From Spirosomataceae bacterium TFI 002 (GTDB taxonomy: Bacteria > Bacteroidota > Bacteroidia > Cytophagales > Spirosomataceae): a DNA stretch of 64,000 nt. Of this stretch, positions 7,490-16,296 are shown piece after piece. The stretch covers positions 2,604,001 to 2,668,000 of the forward strand of contig LT907983.1 of assembly GCA_900230115.1 (NCBI GenBank). Reading direction: 5' to 3'. Position numbers and translations under genes: made by a program. The notes under the pieces are model-generated. The model saw nothing but the letters and a program-made list of their open reading frames with translations. It was not told where the DNA came from and made no database searches. Numbering within the stretch: position 1 is the first letter of the stretch; each line of letters starts with the position of its first letter.

Positions 7490-7966
7490 CTAATTAATTA
7501 GGGCGGCCATCTTTTCAATCCACACCTTATCCACATTAGAAAAATCGTTAATAACATCACTGTCAATATCTAAAACCCCTATAATCTCGCCATAACTGTC
7601 GCGTACTGGCGTAACAATTTCTGATTTTGTGGCTGATGAACATGCAATGTGCCCAGGGAATGCTTCCACGTCAGGAACAACTATGGTTGAATTTGTGGAA
7701 AACGAATGACCGCAAACTCCCTTCGAAAATGGAATTCTTGTACAAGCTATAGGTCCTTGAAATGGTCCAAGAACAAGTTGTCCTTTTTTCTTCAAATAAA
7801 AGCCAACCCAAAAGAAATTAAAGGCTTCTTTTAACACTGCGGCGAAGTTTGCCATGTTTGCTATTTGATCACTTTCATCAGCCAATAGGGCTTTCATTTG
7901 CGGAAACAAACTCTCGTATATTTCTGCTCTATCTTTAGTTTGTGGAATGTGTAGTGTTTCTGACAT
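7490..7966 (-). CDS. msrC: Free methionine-(R)-sulfoxide reductase
   Basis: A 158-residue single GAF-domain protein that reduces free L-methionine-R-sulfoxide with thioredoxin. The three family cysteines are present as Cys75 (IACTRIPF), Cys85 (GVCGHSF) and Cys109 (HIACSSATKSE); their spacing of 10 and 24 residues equals that in the E. coli enzyme, as does the SEIVTPV segment. It is cytoplasmic and serves in oxidant repair. It stands alone between a secreted barrel gene and an AraC regulator on the other strand. Confidence 0.93.
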   Translation of the reverse strand: MSETLHIPQTKDRAEIYESLFPQMKALLADESDQIANMANFAAVLKEAFNFFWVGFYLKKKGQLVLGPFQGPIACTRIPFSKGVCGHSFSTNSTIVVPDVEAFPGHIACSSATKSEIVTPVRDSYGEIIGVLDIDSDVINDFSNVDKVWIEKMAALIN

Positions 7967-8205
7967 TTGGTTCTAATCTAATTAAGCAAATTTCGGTAAA
8001 TGTGAACGGAAGCAAACTAAATTATTATTAAAAGAAATGAAAAAAAACTTGATCTCGCTTTTTTAGAAATCAAGAACGGGAATATCAGCGAGAACTCTTT
8101 TTAAGCGATAATAGTGATTGGTTTCCTAAACCTTAAATTTATATTAACGCACATTAGTGCCTTTGCGGTTAAATAGTTAATTCTAGCTTATTAAATATGC
8201 TAAAA

Positions 8206-8222
8206 AGCTTCGAAACGAAGCT
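8206..8222. repeat. Hairpin with flanking A/T runs in a 310-nt gene gap
   Basis: AGCTTCG-aaa-CGAAGCT is a perfect 7-bp stem with AAAAA before and ATTTTT after, so it could end transcripts on either strand. No plus-strand gene lies just upstream. It may be the 3' end of a short RNA or a leader element of the AraC gene at 8277. The rest of 7967-8276 holds only partial inverted repeats (for example GCAC-atta-GTGC near 8145) and no coding frame I trust. Confidence 0.4.
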
Positions 8223-8276
8223 ATTTTTCGACAATTTTGATACTAGTAAGCTTCAATACATCTAAAGTCGATAAAG

Positions 8277-9356
8277 TTGCTCATTGATCGTATCAATTCT
8301 TGGTTTTCAAGTTTTCAGCAATACTTTTTCAAGTATAAAGATGGATTCTTTGAAATGTCCTACCTGTCGAACTCACCAGAGTCAATGTTAGGAAGTTTAG
8401 CCAAGATGCCTTTTGTTTCTCACAACAAAGTGGCTCAAATTTATCATCCTAAAACTCCCTTTGTAAACGGTCACGTCTATTATCAAAAATTAGAAGAAGG
8501 ATTTTATGTAATGCATACTGATTTTGAGTACAAAGCTAATATGCTTTTCAACCTTTTGTATGACAAGAAAATACCTACGGATTATTACTTTTTGAGCTAT
8601 AATTATAGCGAAAATGACTACTTACAAACGGGCACATTAATCAATAATATTAAGTTTTCTTCACGCTCTTGGACGTTGTTTAAGCCAGGGGTAAATGAGA
8701 TTGCATGTTATTTCAAAGGGACAATCGAGAGGAATGTTACGCTATACTTTAGTGAAGACTGGTTAAATAAAAACTTAAAAATTGATCGACAGTTTGTAGG
8801 CAGCAGTTTCGCTAGTTTTTTTGAATCAAAAGAAAAGTATATCTATTGGCCCGATATCTCAAAGTTGAATGATATTGAGATGGCTAACTTCGTAAAAATT
8901 TTTAAAGAAAGAGACGAAAATGGTATCATTGATATTCTCAGAATGAAGATTCGTGCCTTAGAAATGATTTCGGTTTTTATCAATAAATATGAAGAGGAGC
9001 ACATTGGATCATTATATGTCGAAATTCCAAATAAAGATAGAATTAGGCTACTCAAAGTAGAGAAGTTTCTATGTGAAAACTTATATGGTGGTTTTGAGGG
9101 TATTGAAGCAATCGCGGAAAAGTTTAAAGTATCGCCAACCAAATTGAAAATGGATTTTAAAATCTATTATGGAAAAACGATATATAGGTACTTTCAAGAA
9201 AGGCAGATGGTTCTTGCCAAAGGACTGCTAAATACACAGGATGTGCGGGTCAAAGAAGTTGCCAATAAATTGGGATATGAAAATCAAGGAAAATTTTCAA
9301 ATGCCTATAAAAAGCAATTTGGGGTGCTTCCGTCGGACGAACTCCAAAATAATTGA
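8277..9356 (+). CDS. AraC family transcriptional regulator
   Basis: Up to 359 residues. The C-terminal ~95 residues form the double helix-turn-helix of AraC/XylS regulators (EAIAEKFKVSPTKLKMDFK, then VKEVANKLGYENQGKFSNAYKKQFG). The N-terminal ~240 residues resemble the sensory part of AraC proteins common in Bacteroidota but are not a sugar-binding cupin I can name. The TTG at 8277 is uncertain: the ATG at 8355 (MSYLSNSPESM) is an alternative that drops 26 residues. No target is obvious; a LytTR gene follows on the same strand. Confidence 0.85.
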   Translation: MLIDRINSWFSSFQQYFFKYKDGFFEMSYLSNSPESMLGSLAKMPFVSHNKVAQIYHPKTPFVNGHVYYQKLEEGFYVMHTDFEYKANMLFNLLYDKKIPTDYYFLSYNYSENDYLQTGTLINNIKFSSRSWTLFKPGVNEIACYFKGTIERNVTLYFSEDWLNKNLKIDRQFVGSSFASFFESKEKYIYWPDISKLNDIEMANFVKIFKERDENGIIDILRMKIRALEMISVFINKYEEEHIGSLYVEIPNKDRIRLLKVEKFLCENLYGGFEGIEAIAEKFKVSPTKLKMDFKIYYGKTIYRYFQERQMVLAKGLLNTQDVRVKEVANKLGYENQGKFSNAYKKQFGVLPSDELQNN

Positions 9357-9461
9357 ATGACTTTTATTTTCTGTTTTGTCTTTTTGGGCAATTGATTGTC
9401 TTTTAGGATGAGACATAGTAGGTGTTTTGTAGGCATTTTTGTGTAATCAAATTCAATAGCC

Positions 9462-9836
9462 ATGAAAACACTTTCCTATACGGTTAAAGCAAATAAGTTT
9501 TCCGTAAATCCCGTAAAGCCCCTGCTTCATGTTGGTAGCGGCAAAAGGCTCTCTACTGACGAGATCGTAATGTTAGAAGCCAAAGCTAACTATACTGAAG
9601 TATCATTAATTAGTGGTTCCAAACTTACTGTTTCCACCAACCTAGGTGTGATAGAAGAGCGATTGGTGGATTATGAGAATTACATAAGACCCAATCGCCA
9701 GTTCATTGTCAATCTTGATTTTTTCGAAAAAATTAATGCTGATTACCTTTTCGTGAAGGGTAGAGAAATCAAAGTTAGTAGGCGGAGGAAGTCAGAAGTG
9801 AAACAACAACTTCAAGTTTTAAATCAAAAACCATAA
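9462..9836 (+). CDS. Stand-alone LytTR DNA-binding protein
   Basis: A 124-residue protein made almost only of a LytTR domain (about residues 25-118: IVMLEAKANYTEVSL, then SNLGVIEERL-like helix, YIRPNRQFIVNLDF, VSRRRKSEVKQQL). LytTR domains bind DNA through a ten-stranded beta fold and usually sit behind a receiver domain; here that domain is absent. Short LytTR proteins of this kind act as regulators in Bacteroidota with partners encoded elsewhere. It begins 106 nt after the AraC regulator with no shared overlap. Confidence 0.88.
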   Translation: MKTLSYTVKANKFSVNPVKPLLHVGSGKRLSTDEIVMLEAKANYTEVSLISGSKLTVSTNLGVIEERLVDYENYIRPNRQFIVNLDFFEKINADYLFVKGREIKVSRRRKSEVKQQLQVLNQKP

Positions 9837-9867
9837 AATGGTCAGATTTGGTATTCTTATAGAGCTG

Positions 9868-10260
9868 CTAGTAAGAGAACCAAAAGCCTTCATCAACATA
9901 AATAATATAATCAGATTGCATACGCTCAACCTTTAAAGGTTGAGCGTGCTGCTTGTACGTCCGTACTTTTATGTTTTTACCGTGGAGATCTTTTATTTGG
10001 TCTATTTTGACGAATAATTCTCCGTTACTACCCTTATTTGTAACCTTGCCTTTAACGACACTTTCGCTTTCAATCACAAGGTTATCCTCGGTATAGACAT
10101 CATATTTTACATGGAAACTAAGAGTTTCACCTACTTTAGCGTTGGGAACGTGATCTATTGTCAATTTTATTGCTCTACCTTCTTCCAAAAGCACTATTTG
10201 TTGAGCAAAGCTAAGGATAGGGCAAAAGAATACTATTAAACAAATTAGGGTATGCTTCAT
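9868..10260 (-). CDS. Small secreted protein of unknown function
   Basis: A 130-residue protein with a Sec signal peptide (MKHTLICLIVFFCPILSFAQ) and a soluble beta-rich remainder (KVGETLSFHVKYDVYTEDN, VVKGKVTNKGSNGELFVKI). It lies 20 nt after the metalloprotease gene and on the same strand, so the two may be cotranscribed. The remainder looks like a periplasmic beta-sandwich, but I recognise no family. Confidence 0.55.
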   Translation of the reverse strand: MKHTLICLIVFFCPILSFAQQIVLLEEGRAIKLTIDHVPNAKVGETLSFHVKYDVYTEDNLVIESESVVKGKVTNKGSNGELFVKIDQIKDLHGKNIKVRTYKQHAQPLKVERMQSDYIIYVDEGFWFSY

Positions 10261-10279
10261 TTTAACAAAACTGCTTGAA

Positions 10280-12703
10280 TTAATCCTCTTCTAGAATCAA
10301 TTCAATTCGGCTGATGCAATCTAAGTAATGATTGTAATTAGTGTCTTTTTTCGAAACCTTCACTAGCTTGGCTTTAATCCCTAATAGGCTTGCTCGTGAA
10401 CTTGCAGGAATATCGCTATTGGTAGCTTTTGGGCTTTTTATTAAGTCCCCTAGTTTACTTAAATGGTTTCTTTGCAATGCTCTCTTCATAACATCGCTTT
10501 TATCCTTGGCATAAACATCACTCCAAATCCCTTTATTCAAATCACTCATCGCTTGAGATAAGGTGTAAGTAGCTTGATTGGCATTTATAAACTCATTTTC
10601 GCTTAACCTCTTGAGTCTATCCAAATCTAGCAATGATCCCAATTGTCGATTTTGAATTCCTATGATTTTATCGGTAGTGCCGGCATACGTGATTTTTTGT
10701 GTGATTGATGGCTGAATCAACCAATTTGGAGTTGTAAACGCATTATTAATCATCCACGCCATTGCTTCTCTTTGGGTATTCATAGCAACAGGAGTGTAAA
10801 CAATGTCACCACCTTGTCCATGGACTCTTCGAGTTTCATTTACTCCACCGAGATTGGGGGCAACATGACCGAGGTATCTGTTCCAAATACCTAGCAGCTC
10901 TCCATAAATTTCTTCTAGATCCTCATAATCTTCTCCGTTTTTGGAAGTCCAGTTTACAAGGTTGCTTGCAACTATTTTTAGGTTATTTATTCCGTATGAA
11001 CTCGCTTTCATTGCATTATCACCTACACTTTCTGTTTGTGATGCAGGGTCAAAGTCTGGATAACCACCACCGAATTGATACAATGGATTTTCAGAATGAG
11101 CCGACACGAATGCGTCAAGTTTAGACTTTTCGTCTTCTGGTTTATTAACATTGGGATACCATCTGTAACCAAACTCAATGCTATATTCATCGTAAGGACC
11201 AAGTTGTCTCACAAAGCGGATGCCTTCATCACCTGGTTGAGCTACGTAGTTGAAACGAGCATAATCCATGATTGTGGTTGCGATACCATATTTTTGGGTA
11301 AAGGCACCTGACCTTAGGCTATCTGTTGGGTAAGCTGAACTTGCCTTCATGTTATGAGGTAAACCCAATGCGTGTCCAACTTCGTGACAAATGACTCTTC
11401 GCATCATTTCACCGATTTCTTCAGTTGGGATATCCAAAGTTCTCGCAACAGGATTTGCAGCCCCAGTTTCTATCAAATAACGATTTCGATACGAGCGAAG
11501 GTGATTGTGATACCAAATAATGTCACTTTCTATTATTTCACCAGTGCGTGGGTCTGAAACGCTTGGTCCAACGGCGTTTCTGGTTGTACTTGCTACGTAG
11601 CGTACAACTGAATATCGTGCATCTTCTGGACTAAAGTCTGGATCTTCTTCAGGAGTTGGTGCGTACTTCGCAATGATTGCATTTTTGAAACCAGCTTTTT
11701 CAAAAGCTACTTGCCAATCCTCGATCCCTTGTTTGAAATACGGCTTGAACTTGTCTGGAGTAGCTGGATCTAAATAATAGACTATAGGCTTTTCTGGTTC
11801 TACTAATTCACCTCTTAGGTATGCTGCTTTATCTTTAGGCACCAATTTCCATTTGCGGAGGTATGTTTTTTTGTCCGATTTTAGTTCTTCTGAGCTATAG
11901 TCAATTTTACTAGTCGTAAACCATCCAACTCTATAATCATTAAGTCTTGAAACCATTTTCTCTTCAGGCAATAGAATCATTGACTGGTTCATTTGCATAG
12001 TTATAGACTGTGATCGGCTATTACTTGGTGGCTCACTAGCCACGAATGTCATTGTATGTTTTGCTTCAATATTAGTAGGAAAGCTACTTATTTTATCAAT
12101 GAACGAGCGAGATTTGTCTAGTTTGCTTACTTTGTATTGCTTTCTTAGATTAGGACTTAATCCAGAGAAAGCAGGAATGTCATCTTCGAAAATATCGTTT
12201 ACTTGGATCAATATTCCAGTGCTATCTGTAGCCGAAAGCTCAACTTTAAAACTTGCGATAATTGGCTGTAGGTTATTGTTATTGACGGAAATAGCGATCG
12301 GTAATGTATCACCAGCAACATTGTTAAATGATATAGACTTAAGTAATATTTGCTTGTCTTTGAGTTCCCACCTAACCACTTGTTCGTTGGTTTTAGAGCC
12401 AGCATTGATATATGGACTTAAATCTGTAGGGATTTGAGAAATACGTGTGATCCAAAGGATGTCTTTGCCAAGCAAGTTGGCTGGTATTTCATAGTAGAAC
12501 TTATCTTCAACCTTATGAACCTTAAATAACCCATCATCGGTAGTTGCCTTGTTTGTGATGATATCTGAATAAGACTTTTCTTTAGACTTTTTCTCTGCCA
12601 CAGGAGAAGCATCCTTTGGTGGTGGTGGAGCAACTGTTTTTTTTGTTGCCGTACAAGACGCTATTAGGGCGATAAATAGAAAAGAAATAAAGGTTTTTTT
12701 CAT
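10280..12703 (-). CDS. DUF5117/DUF5118 zinc metalloprotease lipoprotein
   Basis: An 807-residue secreted zincin. The lipoprotein signal peptide ends in the lipobox IASC with Cys17, after which a Pro/Lys-rich linker follows. The N-terminal half fits the DUF5118/DUF5117 regions common in Bacteroidota; the metzincin-type site HEVGHALGLPHN places zinc ligands at His440, His444 and His450 with Glu441 as base. I start at 12703 (MKKTFISFLF) rather than 12736, because the upstream 11 residues precede a perfect lipoprotein leader. The enzyme should be anchored in the envelope and cleave peptides or proteins; its substrate is unknown. Confidence 0.9.
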   Translation of the reverse strand: MKKTFISFLFIALIASCTATKKTVAPPPPKDASPVAEKKSKEKSYSDIITNKATTDDGLFKVHKVEDKFYYEIPANLLGKDILWITRISQIPTDLSPYINAGSKTNEQVVRWELKDKQILLKSISFNNVAGDTLPIAISVNNNNLQPIIASFKVELSATDSTGILIQVNDIFEDDIPAFSGLSPNLRKQYKVSKLDKSRSFIDKISSFPTNIEAKHTMTFVASEPPSNSRSQSITMQMNQSMILLPEEKMVSRLNDYRVGWFTTSKIDYSSEELKSDKKTYLRKWKLVPKDKAAYLRGELVEPEKPIVYYLDPATPDKFKPYFKQGIEDWQVAFEKAGFKNAIIAKYAPTPEEDPDFSPEDARYSVVRYVASTTRNAVGPSVSDPRTGEIIESDIIWYHNHLRSYRNRYLIETGAANPVARTLDIPTEEIGEMMRRVICHEVGHALGLPHNMKASSAYPTDSLRSGAFTQKYGIATTIMDYARFNYVAQPGDEGIRFVRQLGPYDEYSIEFGYRWYPNVNKPEDEKSKLDAFVSAHSENPLYQFGGGYPDFDPASQTESVGDNAMKASSYGINNLKIVASNLVNWTSKNGEDYEDLEEIYGELLGIWNRYLGHVAPNLGGVNETRRVHGQGGDIVYTPVAMNTQREAMAWMINNAFTTPNWLIQPSITQKITYAGTTDKIIGIQNRQLGSLLDLDRLKRLSENEFINANQATYTLSQAMSDLNKGIWSDVYAKDKSDVMKRALQRNHLSKLGDLIKSPKATNSDIPASSRASLLGIKAKLVKVSKKDTNYNHYLDCISRIELILEED

Positions 12704-12836
12704 AAAGGGAAATGGTCTATTTAAAAGAATTTTCAATCTACTGAAAGAGCATTATGTTGCCAAGCGATTGCTTAAAATTGAGAATTTAAATTAATACTTT
12801 TAGATATATTTAAGGCATAATCAAAGAAGTAAGAAA

Positions 12837-13286
12837 ATGTTTGATGACGAAGATTTTGATGATGAAGAATTGGAAAGAGAGAGGAAAGAAGAAAAAGAGA
12901 GGGTGAAAAATCTTCCTATTGTAAAGAAAGCGGAAGACCTTATGAATACAGTATTGGCTTTTTTAGAATCCGTTGACGACAATGAAGATGATGTTGAGTT
13001 GAAACCTTACCTTTTTGAAGATATAAGTGTTATCAATGCAAAAATTCATGGTGCGGAGGCTGGAGACCTTTTTAGCATAAGAATGGAAAATGCCGTTATC
13101 ATCAAAGTACATGCACTCAATATTAGAAATATCATGCACACCTATGAGATGATGGGCATAGGAAATCCAGATTATTTAGAACTTATTAGAAATGAAATAG
13201 AAGAGTTTAGAAAGGTTTTTGTGGACTGGGTGGCTACTTTTCAACGAAACGATGATTTTCCAGACGAGTGGGGATTGTTTAATTGA
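12837..13286 (+). CDS. Acidic protein of unknown function
   Basis: A 149-residue soluble protein with a very acidic first 20 residues (MFDDEDFDDEELERERKE), a mainly helical body and a C-terminus ending DDFPDEWGLFN. There is no signal peptide or membrane segment. I recognise no family. It is a single gene between the divergent metalloprotease and ygiQ, with normal codon use for the window, so it is likely real. Confidence 0.65.
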   Translation: MFDDEDFDDEELERERKEEKERVKNLPIVKKAEDLMNTVLAFLESVDDNEDDVELKPYLFEDISVINAKIHGAEAGDLFSIRMENAVIIKVHALNIRNIMHTYEMMGIGNPDYLELIRNEIEEFRKVFVDWVATFQRNDDFPDEWGLFN

Positions 13287-13406
13287 ATGTTTTAAACCAA
13301 AGAAAGCTAATTTATGACCTCCATTGTCGTTTCGTTCCTAACAATTCCTTCCTTCACAGGGTTTTGTGGGAAGTTTTGAAGACCTTTGTGCCAAATTGAA
13401 TAAATT

Positions 13407-15380
13407 ATGATTACCGTAAGAGATAGACCCGTAACGCATTGGCTACCAATCACAAAGAAGGAAGTTGAGATGCGTGGTTGGGACGAAGTGGATGTGGTGT
13501 TGGTTTCTGGTGATGCTTATGTAGATCATCCTTCATTTGGAACCGCAGTGATTGGTAGGATCATTGAGAGCGAAGGTTTTAGAGTTGCAATCATTCCACA
13601 GCCCAATTGGCAAGATGACCTTCGTGATTTCAAAAAGTTTGGAAGACCAAAGTATTTCTTTGGTGTAACAGCTGGTTGTATGGATTCCATGGTGAATCAT
13701 TATACGGCAAATAAAAGAAGACGATCAGATGATAGTTATACAGCTGGAGGACAATCTGGCTTTCGACCTGATTACGCAACAACAGTATATTCCAAAATAC
13801 TAAAAGAACTTTATCCCGATGTTCCTGTATTAATTGGTGGAATAGAAGCCTCTTTGCGAAGAGTTACACATTACGATTATTGGGCAGATAAGTTGTTTCC
13901 TTCTATTCTTGTTGACTCAGGTGCAGATATGCTGGTTTACGGAATGGGAGAGCAGCCGTTGCGTGAAATATTACAATTAGTAAAAAAAGGTGTGCCGCTA
14001 GATACGATTAAAGATGTAAATCAAATATCGTTTGTAGAAAACACAACTGAAGAAGTGCCTACCTACAAAGGATGGAATACACTAGAGTTAAACTCTCATG
14101 AGGACTGCCTAAAGGACAAAATAAAATATGCTTCTAATTTCAAATTGGTGGAAGTGGAGTCCAATAAATGGCAGGCAAATCGTCTCATTCAAAGGACTGA
14201 AGGGAAAACAGTGGTGATTAATCCTCCTTTTGTAACTATGGACGAGCAAGAAATGGATAAAACATTTGACTTGCCATATACAAGGTTACCACATCCAAAA
14301 TACAAGAAGCGAGGCACAATTCCAGCTTACGAGATGATCAAGTTTTCGGTGAATATGCACCGTGGTTGTTTTGGTGGGTGTAGTTTTTGTACTATATCTG
14401 CTCATCAAGGGAAATTTATCGCTTCACGTTCTCATGAGTCTATCATGAAGGAAGTTGATCAGATTACGGAGCATCCAGAATTTAAAGGATATATCTCGGA
14501 TCTTGGTGGACCATCTGCCAATATGTATCGAATGAAAGGAAAGGATGACGCCATCTGTGCACGTTGTCAAGCCCCAAGTTGTATACACCCTGTGGTTTGT
14601 TCAAATTTGGATACCTCTCACAAGCCACTTACTGAAATTTATAAAAAAGTAGATGAGCACCCAGATATCAAAAAAGCTTTTGTTGGGTCGGGGATTCGCT
14701 ATGACCTTTTGGTAGACGATTTCAATAAAAATAATCAAGATAATAACCATGACGAATACATGGAACAATTGGTTACTCGCCATGTTTCAGGTAGGTTAAA
14801 AGTTGCACCAGAGCACACTTCTGATGCAACATTGAGGGTCATGCGAAAGCCTTCATTTAAATATTTCAGAAAGTTTAAGGAGAAATATGACAAGATTCAG
14901 GAGAAACATGGCCTGAAACAGCCACTTATTCCTTACTTCATTAGCTCACACCCTGGTTGTGAAGAGGCTGACATGGCAAACCTCGCTGCTGAAACCAAAG
15001 ACCTTGGTTTTAAGCTAGAGCAGGTTCAAGATTTCACGCCAACTCCAATGACAGTGGCAACTGTGATATACTACTCTGGAGTTCACCCATACACCTTGCA
15101 ACCGATACATACGGTAAAGACAAGGGAAGAAAAGCAGACGCAAAACAAGTATTTCTTCTGGTGGAAGCATGAAATGAGAGGTTGGATCAAAAACCGTTTA
15201 TTGAAACTAGGTAAGCCAGATTTGGCCAAACAACTTCTTTCAAGTCCTAAACCTCAGATTGAGGCAAAACGTACAAGATCTGAAGATAAACCAAAGAGTT
15301 TTTCAAAGCCAAAAGCTTCCTTAAACGAAAACCAAGCTCCAAAGAAAAAGAAGTTCAAAAAGAAGAAAGGTTGGGCATAG
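13407..15380 (+). CDS. ygiQ: YgiQ family radical SAM protein
   Basis: A 657-residue member of the YgiQ family: an N-terminal B12-binding-like domain (about 1-290), a radical SAM core with the cluster motif CFGGCSFC (Cys321, Cys325, Cys328) and a C-terminal Lys-rich tail. The family keeps PYTRLPHPKY, SDLGGPSANMY and APEHTS, all visible. It carries one [4Fe-4S] cluster and cleaves SAM; its physiological reaction is unproven. The tail after about residue 600 is low-complexity (PKSFSKPKASLN, PKKKKFKKKKG) and probably disordered. Confidence 0.93.
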   Translation: MITVRDRPVTHWLPITKKEVEMRGWDEVDVVLVSGDAYVDHPSFGTAVIGRIIESEGFRVAIIPQPNWQDDLRDFKKFGRPKYFFGVTAGCMDSMVNHYTANKRRRSDDSYTAGGQSGFRPDYATTVYSKILKELYPDVPVLIGGIEASLRRVTHYDYWADKLFPSILVDSGADMLVYGMGEQPLREILQLVKKGVPLDTIKDVNQISFVENTTEEVPTYKGWNTLELNSHEDCLKDKIKYASNFKLVEVESNKWQANRLIQRTEGKTVVINPPFVTMDEQEMDKTFDLPYTRLPHPKYKKRGTIPAYEMIKFSVNMHRGCFGGCSFCTISAHQGKFIASRSHESIMKEVDQITEHPEFKGYISDLGGPSANMYRMKGKDDAICARCQAPSCIHPVVCSNLDTSHKPLTEIYKKVDEHPDIKKAFVGSGIRYDLLVDDFNKNNQDNNHDEYMEQLVTRHVSGRLKVAPEHTSDATLRVMRKPSFKYFRKFKEKYDKIQEKHGLKQPLIPYFISSHPGCEEADMANLAAETKDLGFKLEQVQDFTPTPMTVATVIYYSGVHPYTLQPIHTVKTREEKQTQNKYFFWWKHEMRGWIKNRLLKLGKPDLAKQLLSSPKPQIEAKRTRSEDKPKSFSKPKASLNENQAPKKKKFKKKKGWA

Positions 15381-15425
15381 TATTTAATTTGGTCTTTAAT
15401 TTTCGGTGAAAGCTTTCGTACTATG

Positions 15426-15433
15426 TAACTTTG
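15426..15433 (+). promoter_or_regulatory. -7 box of purine nucleoside phosphorylase
   Basis: TAACTTTG matches TAnnTTTG and lies 20 nt before the TTG start at 15454, which supports that non-ATG start. No good -33 box is seen. Confidence 0.4.
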
Positions 15434-15453
15434 AAATATAAAATAGAGATACA

Positions 15454-16269
15454 TTGATTCAAAAGCTCAAGAAAACACAATCTTATATCAATAAAAAAAC
15501 CAAGGACTTTGCTCCTCAGGTTGGTATTATCTTAGGGACTGGTTTAGACCAGCTGGTTGACAAAATTGACATCAAGTATGAACTTTCCTACGGCGACTTG
15601 CCGCATTTTCCTGTTTCTACAGTCTCATTTCATGCTGGTAAGCTGATTTTTGGATATTTGGGAGGCAAGCCAGTTGTTTGTATGAAAGGCCGTTTTCATT
15701 ATTACGAGGGATACAGCATGCAAGAAGTAGCATATCCTGTTCGTGTGATGAAGCTTTTGGGAATTCAACAGTTATTGATATCAAATGCAGCTGGTGGACT
15801 AAATCCAGATTATAAAGAGAGTGACTTGATGTTGATTGAAGACCATATCAGTCTTTTACTTCCTACCAATCCGCTGATAGGCGAGAATATAATGGGTGAA
15901 AGGTTCCCTGACATGAGTGAACCGTACGACCTTGAAATGCTAAACATTGCCGAGGATATAGTTAAGGAACATGGAATTGCCAATGTTAGAAAAGGTGTTT
16001 ATATTTCACTTACGGGTCCACAACTAGAAACGAAAGCGGAATACCGAATGATTAGAAACATGGGTGCCGATGCCGTTGGAATGAGTACCGTTCCTGAAAC
16101 TATTGTGGCTGTCCAAATGGGAATCCCAGCTTTTGCGGTCTCCATCATAACTGATATCTGTATTCCTGAGACTTTACAAAAAGCTGAGATTGAAAAGATC
16201 ATTGCCGCAGCTGGAAAGGCTGAGCCTACAATGACATTACTATTTGAAAAGCTTATCGAAAAGCTTTAA
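15454..16269 (+). CDS. punA: Purine nucleoside phosphorylase
   Basis: A 271-residue trimeric-type PNP that splits purine nucleosides with phosphate into base and (deoxy)ribose-1-phosphate. Motifs in order: GIILGTGL (24-31), HFPVSTVSFHAGKL (51-64), GRFHYYEGY (79-87), SNAAGGLN (110-117), TGPQLETKAEYR and GMSTVPETIVA (from Gly209). The start is TTG; no ATG precedes the conserved N-terminus and a promoter box fits. The residue matching human Asn243, which selects 6-oxopurines, is Asp234 here (SIITDIC). It is followed 27 nt later by the M3 peptidase gene, so they may share a transcript. Confidence 0.92.
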   Translation: MIQKLKKTQSYINKKTKDFAPQVGIILGTGLDQLVDKIDIKYELSYGDLPHFPVSTVSFHAGKLIFGYLGGKPVVCMKGRFHYYEGYSMQEVAYPVRVMKLLGIQQLLISNAAGGLNPDYKESDLMLIEDHISLLLPTNPLIGENIMGERFPDMSEPYDLEMLNIAEDIVKEHGIANVRKGVYISLTGPQLETKAEYRMIRNMGADAVGMSTVPETIVAVQMGIPAFAVSIITDICIPETLQKAEIEKIIAAAGKAEPTMTLLFEKLIEKL

Positions 16270-16296
16270 TCATAAACATTACACAGAATTTATAAA

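Noticed and set aside
8843-9142. 99-codon antisense frame inside the AraC gene
   Set aside because: Lies opposite conserved coding sequence and shows no protein-like motif.
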